In this document: in pieces, positions 52,158-59,459 of the stretch
How positions within the stretch are numbered: the first letter of the stretch is position 1
Layout of the letters: each line of letters opens with the position of its first letter
Origin: Pseudomonas vancouverensis
GTDB taxonomy: Bacteria > Pseudomonadota > Gammaproteobacteria > Pseudomonadales > Pseudomonadaceae
Direction of reading: 5' to 3'
NCBI RefSeq assembly: GCF_004348895.1
Contig: NZ_RRZK01000035.1
Span: 1-64,000 of the forward strand
Length of the DNA stretch: 64,000 nt
Notes under the pieces: model-generated
Databases searched by the model: none
What the model was told of the DNA's origin: nothing
Seen by the model: the letters and a program-made list of their open reading frames with translations, nothing else
Made by a program: the position numbers and the translations under genes

Positions 52158-52433
52158 TCACTTGGAGTAGCGGCGAATGGCTTCAAGCAGCTCTTCGACG
52201 CCCCGGTTGCGTTCTTCTTCGCTGAGCGCCGGATTCGCGACATGTTCGCGCGCGTGGTCCTCGATGATTTCTTCCATCAAACCGTTGATGGCGCCGCGAG
52301 TGGCGGCAACGAGGTGCAGTGTCCTGGCGCAATCGTGATCCGCTTCCAGTGCCCGTTCAATCGCCTGGATTTGCCCGGCAATGCGTTTGACGCGTTTGAG
52401 CAGTTCGTCTTTGTTGGCTGCAATATGACCCAT
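52158..52433 (-). CDS. dmeR: Metal-sensing repressor of the RcnR/CsoR family (DmeR-like)
   Basis: This 91-residue all-helical protein starts MGHIAANKDELLKRVKRIAGQI, the RcnR/FrmR signature, and includes EADHDCARTLHLVAA with His and Cys ligands (the family's H-Cys-H set). It represses the efflux gene until cobalt or nickel binds. A palindrome with a C-rich centre lies 33 bases upstream. A GGGGGGG-rich leader precedes the start. Confidence 0.87.
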   Translation of the reverse strand: MGHIAANKDELLKRVKRIAGQIQAIERALEADHDCARTLHLVAATRGAINGLMEEIIEDHAREHVANPALSEEERNRGVEELLEAIRRYSK

Positions 52434-52465
52434 TGGATACCCCCCCTGCCTATGTGTTGTGCATG

Positions 52466-52488
52466 ATAGGTATACCCCCTATACCTAT
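52466..52488. promoter_or_regulatory. DmeR operator palindrome with C-tract centre
   Basis: ATAGGTATA and TATACCTAT pair perfectly (9-base arms) around CCCCC. AT-rich arms flanking a run of C or G is the recognised operator form of RcnR/CsoR/DmeR-type repressors. A second related string (GATACCCCCCCTGCCTAT) lies closer to the gene at 52436-52453. Confidence 0.78.
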
Positions 52489-52575
52489 GCAAGATTTGCT
52501 TGGAGAGCTATAGAGAGCAGCGTTCTCTGCCGATGGGGCAAGTCGCACCAGTATTCGTGTTTAACCAATGTTTAA

Positions 52576-52595
52576 CTATCCATGGATATGGATAG
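52576..52595. promoter_or_regulatory. Palindrome CTATCCAT-GGAT-ATGGATAG
   Basis: Perfect 8-base arms around a 4-base centre occur 111 bases before the SDR start in an AT-rich stretch. It may be a site for the LysR protein at 53514 or another regulator. Confidence 0.5.
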
Positions 52596-52651
52596 ATAAA
52601 TCGGATTAGCCAGCTTTTTCCGCTCAATCGACCGTCCTAAAGTGGCGTCAC

Positions 52652-52671
52652 CGGTTCGAACCTTCGAACCG
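52652..52671. promoter_or_regulatory. Palindrome CGGTTCGAA-CC-TTCGAACCG
   Basis: A perfect 9-base inverted repeat with a 2-base spacer ends 35 bases before the SDR start codon. Its position near the expected transcription start fits a repressor operator. Confidence 0.65.
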
Positions 52672-52705
52672 ACACCTCACTACACAGTCGATTGGAGATT
52701 CCAAA

Positions 52706-53455
52706 ATGAGCAATAAACTGGCAGGCAAAGTTGCACTGGTAACCGGCGGCACCACCGGCATTGGCCTGGCTTCGGCCCAGGAGTTCGCCGCACAGGGCGC
52801 AACGGTGTTCATCACCGGCCGCCGTCAGGCTGAGCTGGATGCCGCGGTGGCGCAGATCGGCGACAAGGCCGTCGGCATCAAGGGCGATGTGGCCAACCTG
52901 GCTGATCTGGACCGTGTGTTCTCGGTGATCGCGGCCAAGGCCGGGCACCTCGATGTGGTGTTCGCCAATGCCGGTGGCGGCGACATGCTGCCGCTGGGCG
53001 CGATCACGGAAGAGCATTTCGATCGCATCTTCAGCGTCAACGTCAAAGGCCTGTTGTTTACCGTGCAGAAGGCGCTGCCGCTGCTCAAGGACGGTGGTTC
53101 GGTGATCCTCACTGCGTCCACCACCGCCACCCAGGGCACGGAAAGTTTCAGCGTCTACAGTGCGAGCAAGGCCGCCGTGCGCAACTTTGCCCGCTCCTGG
53201 TTGCTGGACCTGAAGCCGCGCAACATCCGCGTCAACGCCATCAGCCCCGGCCCGGTCGCCACGCCAGGCCTGGCAGGTCTGGTGCCGGCCGAACACCTCG
53301 ATGGCCTGCACGCACATCTGGCCAGCCTGGTGCCCATGGGCCGTCTGGGTGATCCGCAGGAAGTGGCCAAGGCGGTGTTGTTCCTGGCGTCGGACGACAG
53401 CAGCTTCATCAACGGCATCGAACTGTTCGTCGACGGTGGCGCCGCGCAAATCTGA
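52706..53455 (+). CDS. SDR-family NAD(P)-dependent oxidoreductase
   Basis: The 249-residue classical SDR has the cofactor motif TGGTTGIG at about 14-21, NAGGG at about 90, and the catalytic set Ser, Tyr and Lys in ASTT...YSASKAA (about 138-160). A glycine-rich GDPQEVAKAVLFLASDDSSFI tail is typical. Substrate unknown; many such SDR genes respond to aldehydes or ketones. It converges with the LysR gene at 53514. Confidence 0.88.
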   Translation: MSNKLAGKVALVTGGTTGIGLASAQEFAAQGATVFITGRRQAELDAAVAQIGDKAVGIKGDVANLADLDRVFSVIAAKAGHLDVVFANAGGGDMLPLGAITEEHFDRIFSVNVKGLLFTVQKALPLLKDGGSVILTASTTATQGTESFSVYSASKAAVRNFARSWLLDLKPRNIRVNAISPGPVATPGLAGLVPAEHLDGLHAHLASLVPMGRLGDPQEVAKAVLFLASDDSSFINGIELFVDGGAAQI

Positions 53456-53513
53456 TGACCCGCGCACGAGTTGCAGGTGCTTTTTCCACGGGCCTATTTT
53501 CCAAAAGGCTAAG

Positions 53514-54413
53514 TCACTGCAACGTGGAAAAATGCTCCACCAACCAGTCGATGAATACCCGCACCCGGTTGCTGAGATTGCGATCGGGTGGGTAGGCCAC
53601 ATGAAAGGGATAGGGGGCCGGGCACCAGTCTTGCAGGATGGGCACCAGTGCCCCGGTCTCGAGGTGGGCTTGCACGGCGTAATTGAAGGTATGGATGACC
53701 CCCAGGCCCGCCAACCCGGCCGCAATGTGCGCATTGCTCTCATTGACACTCAGCGCACCGTTGCCGATCACTTCGACGCGTTCGTCGCCACGCTGAAAAA
53801 CTGCCGGTAGCGCTCGACGAGTGCGCGCCGAGTGATAGCTGATCAAACGATGCTGTTTTTCCAGCGCCGACGGATCGCCGGGAACACCAAAGCGTTGCAG
53901 ATAGGCCGGTGCCGCGCAGGTGGTCCAGGAGGCCTGCCCTAGGAACCTTGCCGCCAATGACTGCTCCATGATGGCGCCGCCGCGAATGACACAGTCGACG
54001 TTGTCGCTGATCAAGTCGACATGCCGATCACTCACGCCCAGTTCGATTTTTATCTCGGGAAACCGCGCAAAGAATTCAGGCAGCGCGGGAATGATCAGCG
54101 CGGTCGCCACGGAACTGCCGACATCGACATGGATTTTGCCGTGGGGATTGAACTGTGCGCTTTGAAAACCGGCGTCGATCTCTTCCAGGTCACGGATGAG
54201 GCGCGCGGTTTGTTCATAGTATCGGGCGCCGTCCGGGGTGACGGTCACGCTGCGTGTCGTGCGTTGCAGCAAACGCACGCGCAGGAAACTTTCCAGGTCC
54301 TGGATCAGTTTGCTCACGGTCGCCTTGGGCATCTGCAGCGAGTCTGCCGCCTTGACGAATGACCCGGCTTCGACGACGCGGGCAAACACTCGAATGGCTA
54401 ACAATTGGTTCAT
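53514..54413 (-). CDS. LysR-family regulator
   Basis: The 299-residue protein has a winged helix (FVKAADSLQMPKATVSKLIQDLE at about 18-40) and an effector domain (about 90-295). It belongs to the subgroup often placed beside SDR genes in Pseudomonas. It converges with the SDR gene rather than being divergent, so control would have to act at a distance on the palindromes upstream of the SDR gene. Confidence 0.85.
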   Translation of the reverse strand: MNQLLAIRVFARVVEAGSFVKAADSLQMPKATVSKLIQDLESFLRVRLLQRTTRSVTVTPDGARYYEQTARLIRDLEEIDAGFQSAQFNPHGKIHVDVGSSVATALIIPALPEFFARFPEIKIELGVSDRHVDLISDNVDCVIRGGAIMEQSLAARFLGQASWTTCAAPAYLQRFGVPGDPSALEKQHRLISYHSARTRRALPAVFQRGDERVEVIGNGALSVNESNAHIAAGLAGLGVIHTFNYAVQAHLETGALVPILQDWCPAPYPFHVAYPPDRNLSNRVRVFIDWLVEHFSTLQ

Positions 54414-54517
54414 GGTCGACGCTACCCGGCGAGATGAATCGAGTCACGGCCTAATGTGCAAGGCGCCGAAAGCCGCCTCTTGATGCCCTGTTGGACGACA
54501 ATGAGCGTCAAGGGTAC

Positions 54518-54679
54518 TCAGTCCTCGGACGTCACCACCGGCTCCTGACCGGCCTCGGCCGCCAGCTTCGCCCGGTCAGCCTTGCTGATGTACTTGGGCT
54601 TGCTTTTCGGTGCCAGTTTGGCGCTGGCTTTCTTGGCGTTGGCCTTGAGGATCTGGTTGATTTTTTTACGGCGGTTCAT
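54518..54679 (-). CDS. DUF2986 family small basic protein
   Basis: A 53-residue frame starting MNRRKKINQILKANAKKASA and ending TSED is highly basic, matching DUF2986 proteins that are common in Pseudomonas and related gamma-proteobacteria. Function unknown. It lies between the LysR and methyltransferase genes, both on the same strand. Confidence 0.75.
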   Translation of the reverse strand: MNRRKKINQILKANAKKASAKLAPKSKPKYISKADRAKLAAEAGQEPVVTSED

Positions 54680-54738
54680 GTTTTTCTACTCGGCTGATCA
54701 GGCGCGGGATGATATCAGTTTGAAAGTCCAGATTCTGC

Positions 54739-55428
54739 TCAAGCGTCAGCGTAAAACTGGCGACGAGGCACGGCCACCAGCAGCAGCGACTGCGGCACGG
54801 CGCTTTGCGGGTGCTGCGGCTCTTGCAGGCTGGCCAGGGTAAAGCCGGCCATGTCCAGCGCGGTCAGCCAGGTGGACAGGGTGCGGAAGTACCAGGGCAT
54901 CGGTTGCCATTGGCCGTTGAACCCGGCGAAGGTTTCTTCGCGCCAGCCGTCCTGGTAGTCGCCCGCCGCGACGGCCCACGGGTGCAGGGTCTGGATCACC
55001 AGCGCGCCACCGGGGGCGAGCAAGGCGTTCATCGCGGCGAGCAGCGGGATGATGTCCTGGTGCAACAGGGCGAAGTTGGCGCAGATCAGGTCGTAGTCGC
55101 GGCCAATGTCGACCCTGGCCTCCGCCAGTTCTTCATAGCTCGCCAGCCACACCGGGCAGGCGCTGGAGGCGCGTGCGGCCTCGACCAGCGTCCCATCGCC
55201 GTCCACGCCGACCGCGCTGATGCCGCGATCAGTCAGCGCCCGCAATAGCCAGCCTTCGCCGCACCCCAGGTCCAGCACACGTTCGGGTTGCCGGCCGAGG
55301 ATCGCCAGCATAATCGCTTGATCAGTGACCTTGAGGCGGCTTTCGATGCTGCCGCTGCGGATCGCCTCGATCCAGGCGTGGGCGTTGTGGTGCCAGCTTT
55401 GCAGGAGGGTCGATTGCGGGGCAGACAT
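54739..55428 (-). CDS. Class I SAM-dependent methyltransferase
   Basis: The 229-residue protein has the SAM motif VLDLGCGEGWLLRALTD at about 50-66 and GVDGDGTLVEAAR, then YDLICANFALLH and LAPGGALVIQTLHPW. It resembles UbiE/Coq5-type small-molecule methyltransferases. Substrate unknown. It lies downstream of the cytochrome c gene, 104 bases away. Confidence 0.82.
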   Translation of the reverse strand: MSAPQSTLLQSWHHNAHAWIEAIRSGSIESRLKVTDQAIMLAILGRQPERVLDLGCGEGWLLRALTDRGISAVGVDGDGTLVEAARASSACPVWLASYEELAEARVDIGRDYDLICANFALLHQDIIPLLAAMNALLAPGGALVIQTLHPWAVAAGDYQDGWREETFAGFNGQWQPMPWYFRTLSTWLTALDMAGFTLASLQEPQHPQSAVPQSLLLVAVPRRQFYADA

Positions 55429-55532
55429 GGGGGTATCCGACGTGGTGGCTTGGCCTCAAGGATAGGTCAAACGCTGATGAAATCGAACCACGTCGGGTAA
55501 CAAACAGAGCGTTCACGAGAGCCTCGACGCCC

Positions 55533-56054
55533 TCAGTAATTCATCCCGTCTTCAATCGCGATGCCTTGGGCGCGCATGGCCTTGATCAGCTCGCCACGGG
55601 TGCCGGGCAGGTTGAGCATGGTCTTGGCGCGCAAGGTCGTGACTTCTTCGGCGGTGTAGGGCTGGTAGTCGGCGGGTACGCTGTCACCGGCCATGCCGTC
55701 CTTGCGCATCAACCAGTTGAGCAGGTCGGCCAGTTGCGCATTGTTCAGTGCCGATTGCGACATGCCCGGCACGCGCACGAGAAACTCACGACCGCCGGGG
55801 ACTTTGAGGAAGTTGCCGACGAAACCCTTCATGCGTGGCGTGTCGTTGGCGGCCGAACCGGTGCCGTCGCTCAGGTGGCAACCGGCGCATTGCAACTGGT
55901 AGTTCACACCGACGCTGTAGCCGGCCTGGGCAATCGGCGTTTGCGGCGATTCATTGCCCGGTGCGTGCTTCTGGTGAGGGTCGGGAATGGCCCGGGCGAA
56001 CGCGAGCGGGGCGCTCAAGGCGCAGACGAGACCGAGGAATAACAACTTGCGCAT
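55533..56054 (-). CDS. Periplasmic mono-haem cytochrome c of the amine dehydrogenase cluster
   Basis: Start at 56054 gives 173 residues with a signal peptide (about 1-20) and one haem motif CAGCH (56-60). A methionine ligand probably lies in PRMKGF or VPGMSQ. It follows aauA in the same direction, separated by a REPIN. From memory, a cytochrome c gene follows aauBEDA in Alcaligenes faecalis too. It may accept electrons from the amine dehydrogenase. It is not MauG, which has two haems. Confidence 0.75.
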   Translation of the reverse strand: MRKLLFLGLVCALSAPLAFARAIPDPHQKHAPGNESPQTPIAQAGYSVGVNYQLQCAGCHLSDGTGSAANDTPRMKGFVGNFLKVPGGREFLVRVPGMSQSALNNAQLADLLNWLMRKDGMAGDSVPADYQPYTAEEVTTLRAKTMLNLPGTRGELIKAMRAQGIAIEDGMNY

Positions 56055-56110
56055 AACGGGCCTCTCTTGTTGTTGTGGCCGAAAAATAAAAAGGCTGTGA
56101 CGCCGATAAA

Positions 56111-56199
56111 CTGTGGCGAGGGAGCTTGCTCCCGTCGGGTTGCGAAGCAGCCCATGTGAGTGCTGCGCACTCAAGCGCGAGCATGCTCCCTCGCCACAG
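56111..56199. repeat. REPIN: paired REP elements
   Basis: CTGTGGCGAGGGAGC at the left end and GCTCCCTCGCCACAG at the right end are inverted copies of the REP core of fluorescens-group pseudomonads, each with its own small hairpin. The unit lies between aauA and the cytochrome c gene. REPINs are mobilised by RAYT transposases, none of which is encoded here. Confidence 0.85.
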
Positions 56200-56263
56200 G
56201 TAACCGTTGAGGATCCATAAAAAAACCGCCGATTGCGCGAGCAATCGGCGGAAACCTGCGCGT

Positions 56264-56785
56264 TTAAATGGCGACGCCGCGAATGACCGAAACGGTGCAG
56301 TGATAGATGTGCGATTTGGCGGCCAGGCACCAGTTCACATCGTTGTTGTTGAACGGGCGGTAGGCCGGTTCTTCACTGTCGTTACGGGTGCAGGCGCACT
56401 GGGCGCAGCTCTGCTTACCGCAGCAGTCGTTATAGGAAATGATGTAGTCCTTGCCGTCGGCCGGGTTGCGGCAGGTGCCGATCCAGGACACTTGCGAGGC
56501 TTCGGTACCGGGTGGGCAGGACGTTGCCGAACCACCGCAGCAGCTGCACAGGAAGCCGTCGATGGAGCAGTAGCGCCAGTAGTCGCAGCTGTTCGGATCA
56601 CCTGGATCGCCCGCTTGCGCAGGCTCGGCGGCCAATGCCTTGCTGGTGCGATCCAGCGGCAGCAGCAGGGGCAGGGCAGCACCGGCCACCATCAGCGAAC
56701 CCATGCGCGACAGCAGTTTGCGCCGGGAGGTGGTGTCGGCCACACGGCGGGTCGAACGTTCAAACAACAGATCCAGCAGTTTCAT
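56264..56785 (-). CDS. aauA: Aromatic amine dehydrogenase small (TTQ) subunit
   Basis: The 173-residue protein has a twin-arginine-like signal (SRRKLLSRMG, about 20-29) and a cysteine-rich mature domain. The tryptophans forming tryptophan tryptophylquinone are Trp101 (VSWIGTC) and Trp152 (DVNWCLA), 51 residues apart, and the catalytic base is Asp120 (SYNDCCG), 19 after Trp101. These spacings equal those of known AADH and MADH. Six or more disulfides are expected. Being in an aauBEDA order without mauG, it is called aromatic amine dehydrogenase, although methylamine dehydrogenase is not ruled out. Confidence 0.87.
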   Translation of the reverse strand: MKLLDLLFERSTRRVADTTSRRKLLSRMGSLMVAGAALPLLLPLDRTSKALAAEPAQAGDPGDPNSCDYWRYCSIDGFLCSCCGGSATSCPPGTEASQVSWIGTCRNPADGKDYIISYNDCCGKQSCAQCACTRNDSEEPAYRPFNNNDVNWCLAAKSHIYHCTVSVIRGVAI

Positions 56786-56803
56786 AAAGGTCTCCCTGCC
56801 TAA

Positions 56804-57430
56804 TCAGTGGCTATGGCCGTGGCTGTGGTCGTGATCGTGGGCGTGCGGTTGGGCATTGAGGTACTGCTGCAGCGTGGCGTGTTTCAGATGCTCGACTTCG
56901 AACAGGCTGTCCAGGTGCTCGCGGGAGTTGACCAGGCCTTTGGCGCGCAGGGTGCCGGCCTTGTCGATCAGTGCGGCGTACGGCAGCTTGCCGATCTGGT
57001 AGGTCATGCCCACTTCCGGGCCGACTACGTAGGTGGCGTCTTCCAGTTTGTGTTCGCGGATCAGCGCTTGCTGGGCGTCCATGTCGCCATCGCTGACGAA
57101 CACAACGTCGAGAGTGCCTGCCTGTTCCTTGGCGATGGATTTGATCGCCGGCAGCAGCGACTTGCAGATCGGGCAGGTCGGCGAGAGGAAGAACAGCAGT
57201 TGCGATTTCTCGCCGGCGTAGCCGAAGTTCACCGGGCGACCATGACGGTCGGCAGCCGTGACTTGTGGCGCGGGTTCATTGACCGCCACGCCTTTGTCGA
57301 CCATCAAGGCGCCTGCCGGTGCGAGACGACCGTGCAGTACGCCAATCTGCCGCACCAGGCCCATGACGACAAACGCCACGGCCACCAGCAGCACCCAGAG
57401 CAGAACGTTGGAAACGATCAAGCCTTCCAT
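56804..57430 (-). CDS. aauD: MauD-like thioredoxin-fold maturation protein
   Basis: The 208-residue protein has an N-terminal membrane anchor (about 5-28) and a periplasmic thioredoxin-like domain with Cys86 and Cys89 (SPTCPICK). MauD helps form the many disulfides of the small subunit. The tail is rich in His (HAHDHDHSHGHSH), an unusual metal-binding end. It sits 18 bases upstream of aauA. Confidence 0.88.
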   Translation of the reverse strand: MEGLIVSNVLLWVLLVAVAFVVMGLVRQIGVLHGRLAPAGALMVDKGVAVNEPAPQVTAADRHGRPVNFGYAGEKSQLLFFLSPTCPICKSLLPAIKSIAKEQAGTLDVVFVSDGDMDAQQALIREHKLEDATYVVGPEVGMTYQIGKLPYAALIDKAGTLRAKGLVNSREHLDSLFEVEHLKHATLQQYLNAQPHAHDHDHSHGHSH

Positions 57431-57435
57431 TTCGA

Positions 57436-57975
57436 TTACCTACCAATCAATTTGAGCAGAAGAGGGGAATTCGCCAGCAAGCCATCGGCGGCGGCGTAGA
57501 TGAGCAGCGCAACGGCGGCCGCAGCCAGGGTCACGAAGCCATCGAACAGGGTCAGGTCGCGGGCCATCGGTGCCACGCTGGCCACCAGCGCCAGCGCCAC
57601 CAGTGCGCTGTTGCGCAGCAGCAATACCGGACGCAGTGGCTGTGCCTGGTCGGGACCGGCGCAACCGCAGTCGATGTCCGCCCGGCCACGCCACAGGTTG
57701 ATGCCGATGGCGGCGGCGTACAGCGCCAGCAGGCTGGCTGCGCTCAGCGCGGCCATGCCACGGCTGACCGGAACCAGCAGGGCAAACGCAATGGCCAGTT
57801 CCAGCAGCGGCACCAGGCGTGCAACCGGGCGCACCAGGCCCTGAGGCAGCAACTGGTAGTCCGCCAGTTGCCGGGTGAAGCGGCCCGGTGCACGCAACTT
57901 GTGGGTCGCGGCACTGGCCAGAAACACCGCGATGGCGATGGCGCTGGCAATGATGAAGATCGGATCTGTGTGCAT
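57436..57975 (-). CDS. aauE: MauE-like membrane maturation protein
   Basis: The 179-residue protein has about four or five membrane helices with the family start IIASAIAIAVFLASAATHKL and the paired cysteine CGCAGP (about 108-113). MauE works with MauD in folding or exporting the small subunit. It is 11 bases after aauB and 5 before aauD. Confidence 0.85.
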   Translation of the reverse strand: MHTDPIFIIASAIAIAVFLASAATHKLRAPGRFTRQLADYQLLPQGLVRPVARLVPLLELAIAFALLVPVSRGMAALSAASLLALYAAAIGINLWRGRADIDCGCAGPDQAQPLRPVLLLRNSALVALALVASVAPMARDLTLFDGFVTLAAAAVALLIYAAADGLLANSPLLLKLIGR

Positions 57976-57986
57976 GGCCGAACCTC

Positions 57987-59135
57987 TTAGTAGCTCATGA
58001 CCTGAGTCGCGGTTTTTGCGACTTTCGGCATGCTGCCGGACAGCTTGTTGGTCTTCAGATCAAAGATCTGTAGACCGCCTTCGACGTCGACACCCAGCAG
58101 CAACGGTTTGTCGTCGCCGGTGGCCTGCATGCTCCACACCGGAACCGGGGCTTCGAGGGTCGCGATCTTCTTGTGGGTCTTGAGATCGAAGGCCCAGATC
58201 AGCGTACTCGGGTCTTCCCACTTCATCGGTTCATGGGCGTCGTGCATCAGCACGTACAGGCGGTCCAGCTTCGGCGAAGCGGCCATCAGCTGCCAGCCAC
58301 CCGGGGCCCAGCCGGCTTTCTTCTCTTCATCGGAAACGAGCGACCAGGACGGCAGGATCTTCGGTGCATCACCGGAGAAGTCCACCGGACGCACGGTGCC
58401 CAGAGTGGTGGTGAAGTAGTAGGTTTCGCCGACGTTGATCGCCCGCTCTACCAGTTTTTCCGCGTTCGGATCAAAGAACGGCGTGCGGCTGCGCGCTGTT
58501 TCCTTGCCTTCGTCGTTGAGCGTGACCACTTGCAGGCTGCCGTCGCCGCACAACGAGGCAAAGCGGCGATTGCCGATCGGGTAGTTGAGCACGCAGCCAG
58601 GGATGGCGATTTCACCGGCCACGGCCTTGGCCTGGGTGTCGACCACAGTGACCGAGGTCGACGGGGTGAAGTTGTAGACGTAGATAAACTTGTCATCGCC
58701 GCTGGCGTTGAGCGAATAGCGTTGGGTCAGCGACTCGGCGCGCTTGTTCGGCAGCGGCACTTCCCAGGCCGGCGACAGCGTCGAGCTGTCCCAGGCGGTC
58801 AGCACGTCGGTACGGGTACCGCGGGTACCGCGGGAGTACCAGATGTCGGCGCTGTAGAGGGTCTTGCGGTCATGGCTGAGGGTCGATGGCGCGGCAAAGC
58901 CGGTTGGCACCATGCCCAGCACACGCTTCTGATCCGGGTCGACCACGGTCACGCGACCGACCACAAAGCTGTCGAATTCGACGTCGATGATGAAGGCGCG
59001 GTGAGCTTCCGGAGGAAAGGGTAGAACGGTCTGGCCAACGGTGCCGGCGGGCAGGTCCGCGCGGGCACTGTTCAAACCGAGTACAAGCAGGCTCAGGCCT
59101 AGCGCTGACTGTACGGAGATCCTGTTTGTTCGCAT
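57987..59135 (-). CDS. aauB: Aromatic amine dehydrogenase large subunit
   Basis: Start at 59135 (AGGAAG eight bases upstream) gives 382 residues with a signal peptide (about 1-26). The mature part is a seven-bladed beta-propeller typical of MADH/AADH heavy chains: RVTVVDPDQKRVLGMVPTGF, RKTLYSADIWYSRGTRGTR and VWSMQATGDDKPLLLGVD. It binds the small subunit and shapes the substrate pocket. It is first in the operon, downstream of a 19-base palindrome and a REPIN. Confidence 0.88.
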   Translation of the reverse strand: MRTNRISVQSALGLSLLVLGLNSARADLPAGTVGQTVLPFPPEAHRAFIIDVEFDSFVVGRVTVVDPDQKRVLGMVPTGFAAPSTLSHDRKTLYSADIWYSRGTRGTRTDVLTAWDSSTLSPAWEVPLPNKRAESLTQRYSLNASGDDKFIYVYNFTPSTSVTVVDTQAKAVAGEIAIPGCVLNYPIGNRRFASLCGDGSLQVVTLNDEGKETARSRTPFFDPNAEKLVERAINVGETYYFTTTLGTVRPVDFSGDAPKILPSWSLVSDEEKKAGWAPGGWQLMAASPKLDRLYVLMHDAHEPMKWEDPSTLIWAFDLKTHKKIATLEAPVPVWSMQATGDDKPLLLGVDVEGGLQIFDLKTNKLSGSMPKVAKTATQVMSY

Positions 59136-59258
59136 AAGGGGAACTTCCTGAATTGTTGGTAACGCGGATCGCGGGTGCTTTGGCAGATTTTTACCCTTTG
59201 ATTCTGCCTCGCCCGGCAATCGGGAGAATTGCCCTGCCTGCCAAGTGTTTGTGTGTCT

Positions 59259-59277
59259 GTGCCAGTGTCACTGGCAC
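59259..59277. promoter_or_regulatory. Palindrome GTGCCAGTG-T-CACTGGCAC upstream of aauB
   Basis: Perfect 9-base arms with a single-base centre lie 124-142 bases before the aauB start. This distance fits an activator site. The regulator is unknown; the neighbouring histidine kinase has no receiver partner in view. Confidence 0.6.
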
Positions 59278-59302
59278 GCAACAAAACCCGGGTTTGCAAT
59301 GA

Positions 59303-59433
59303 CCTGTGTCGAGGGAGCTTGCTCCCGCTGGGATGCGAAGCGGCCCAAAAAACAGTGCAGACAAAAAATCCTTGCGTCTGCTACACAGCCGAACGGGACG
59401 GTGCGGCGATCCGACAAGCTCCCTCGCCACAGG
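59303..59433. repeat. REPIN: paired REP elements, variant
   Basis: CCTGTGTCGAGGGAGCTTGC at the left and CAAGCTCCCTCGCCACAGG at the right are inverted REP cores around a variable 90-base centre. The left core has one substitution (GTCGAG for GGCGAG). It is related to the REPIN at 56111-56199. Confidence 0.82.
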
Positions 59434-59459
59434 GCTTGTGTGAAGTCAGGTGTTTTGCG

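Larger units (their letters stand above)
59136..59459. other. Intergenic region between histidine kinase and aau operon
   Basis: About 320 bases hold the aauB promoter, a 19-base palindrome (59259-59277) and a REPIN (59303-59433). No other gene or RNA was recognised. Confidence 0.55.

Noticed and set aside
55533..56054. Reading the cytochrome c gene as mauG
   Set aside because: Only one CxxCH motif and 173 residues; MauG is a larger dihaem enzyme.
59136..59260. Possible sigma-54 promoter before aauB (GG...GC string on the minus strand)
   Set aside because: The GG and GC pairs are ten bases apart rather than the required twelve.
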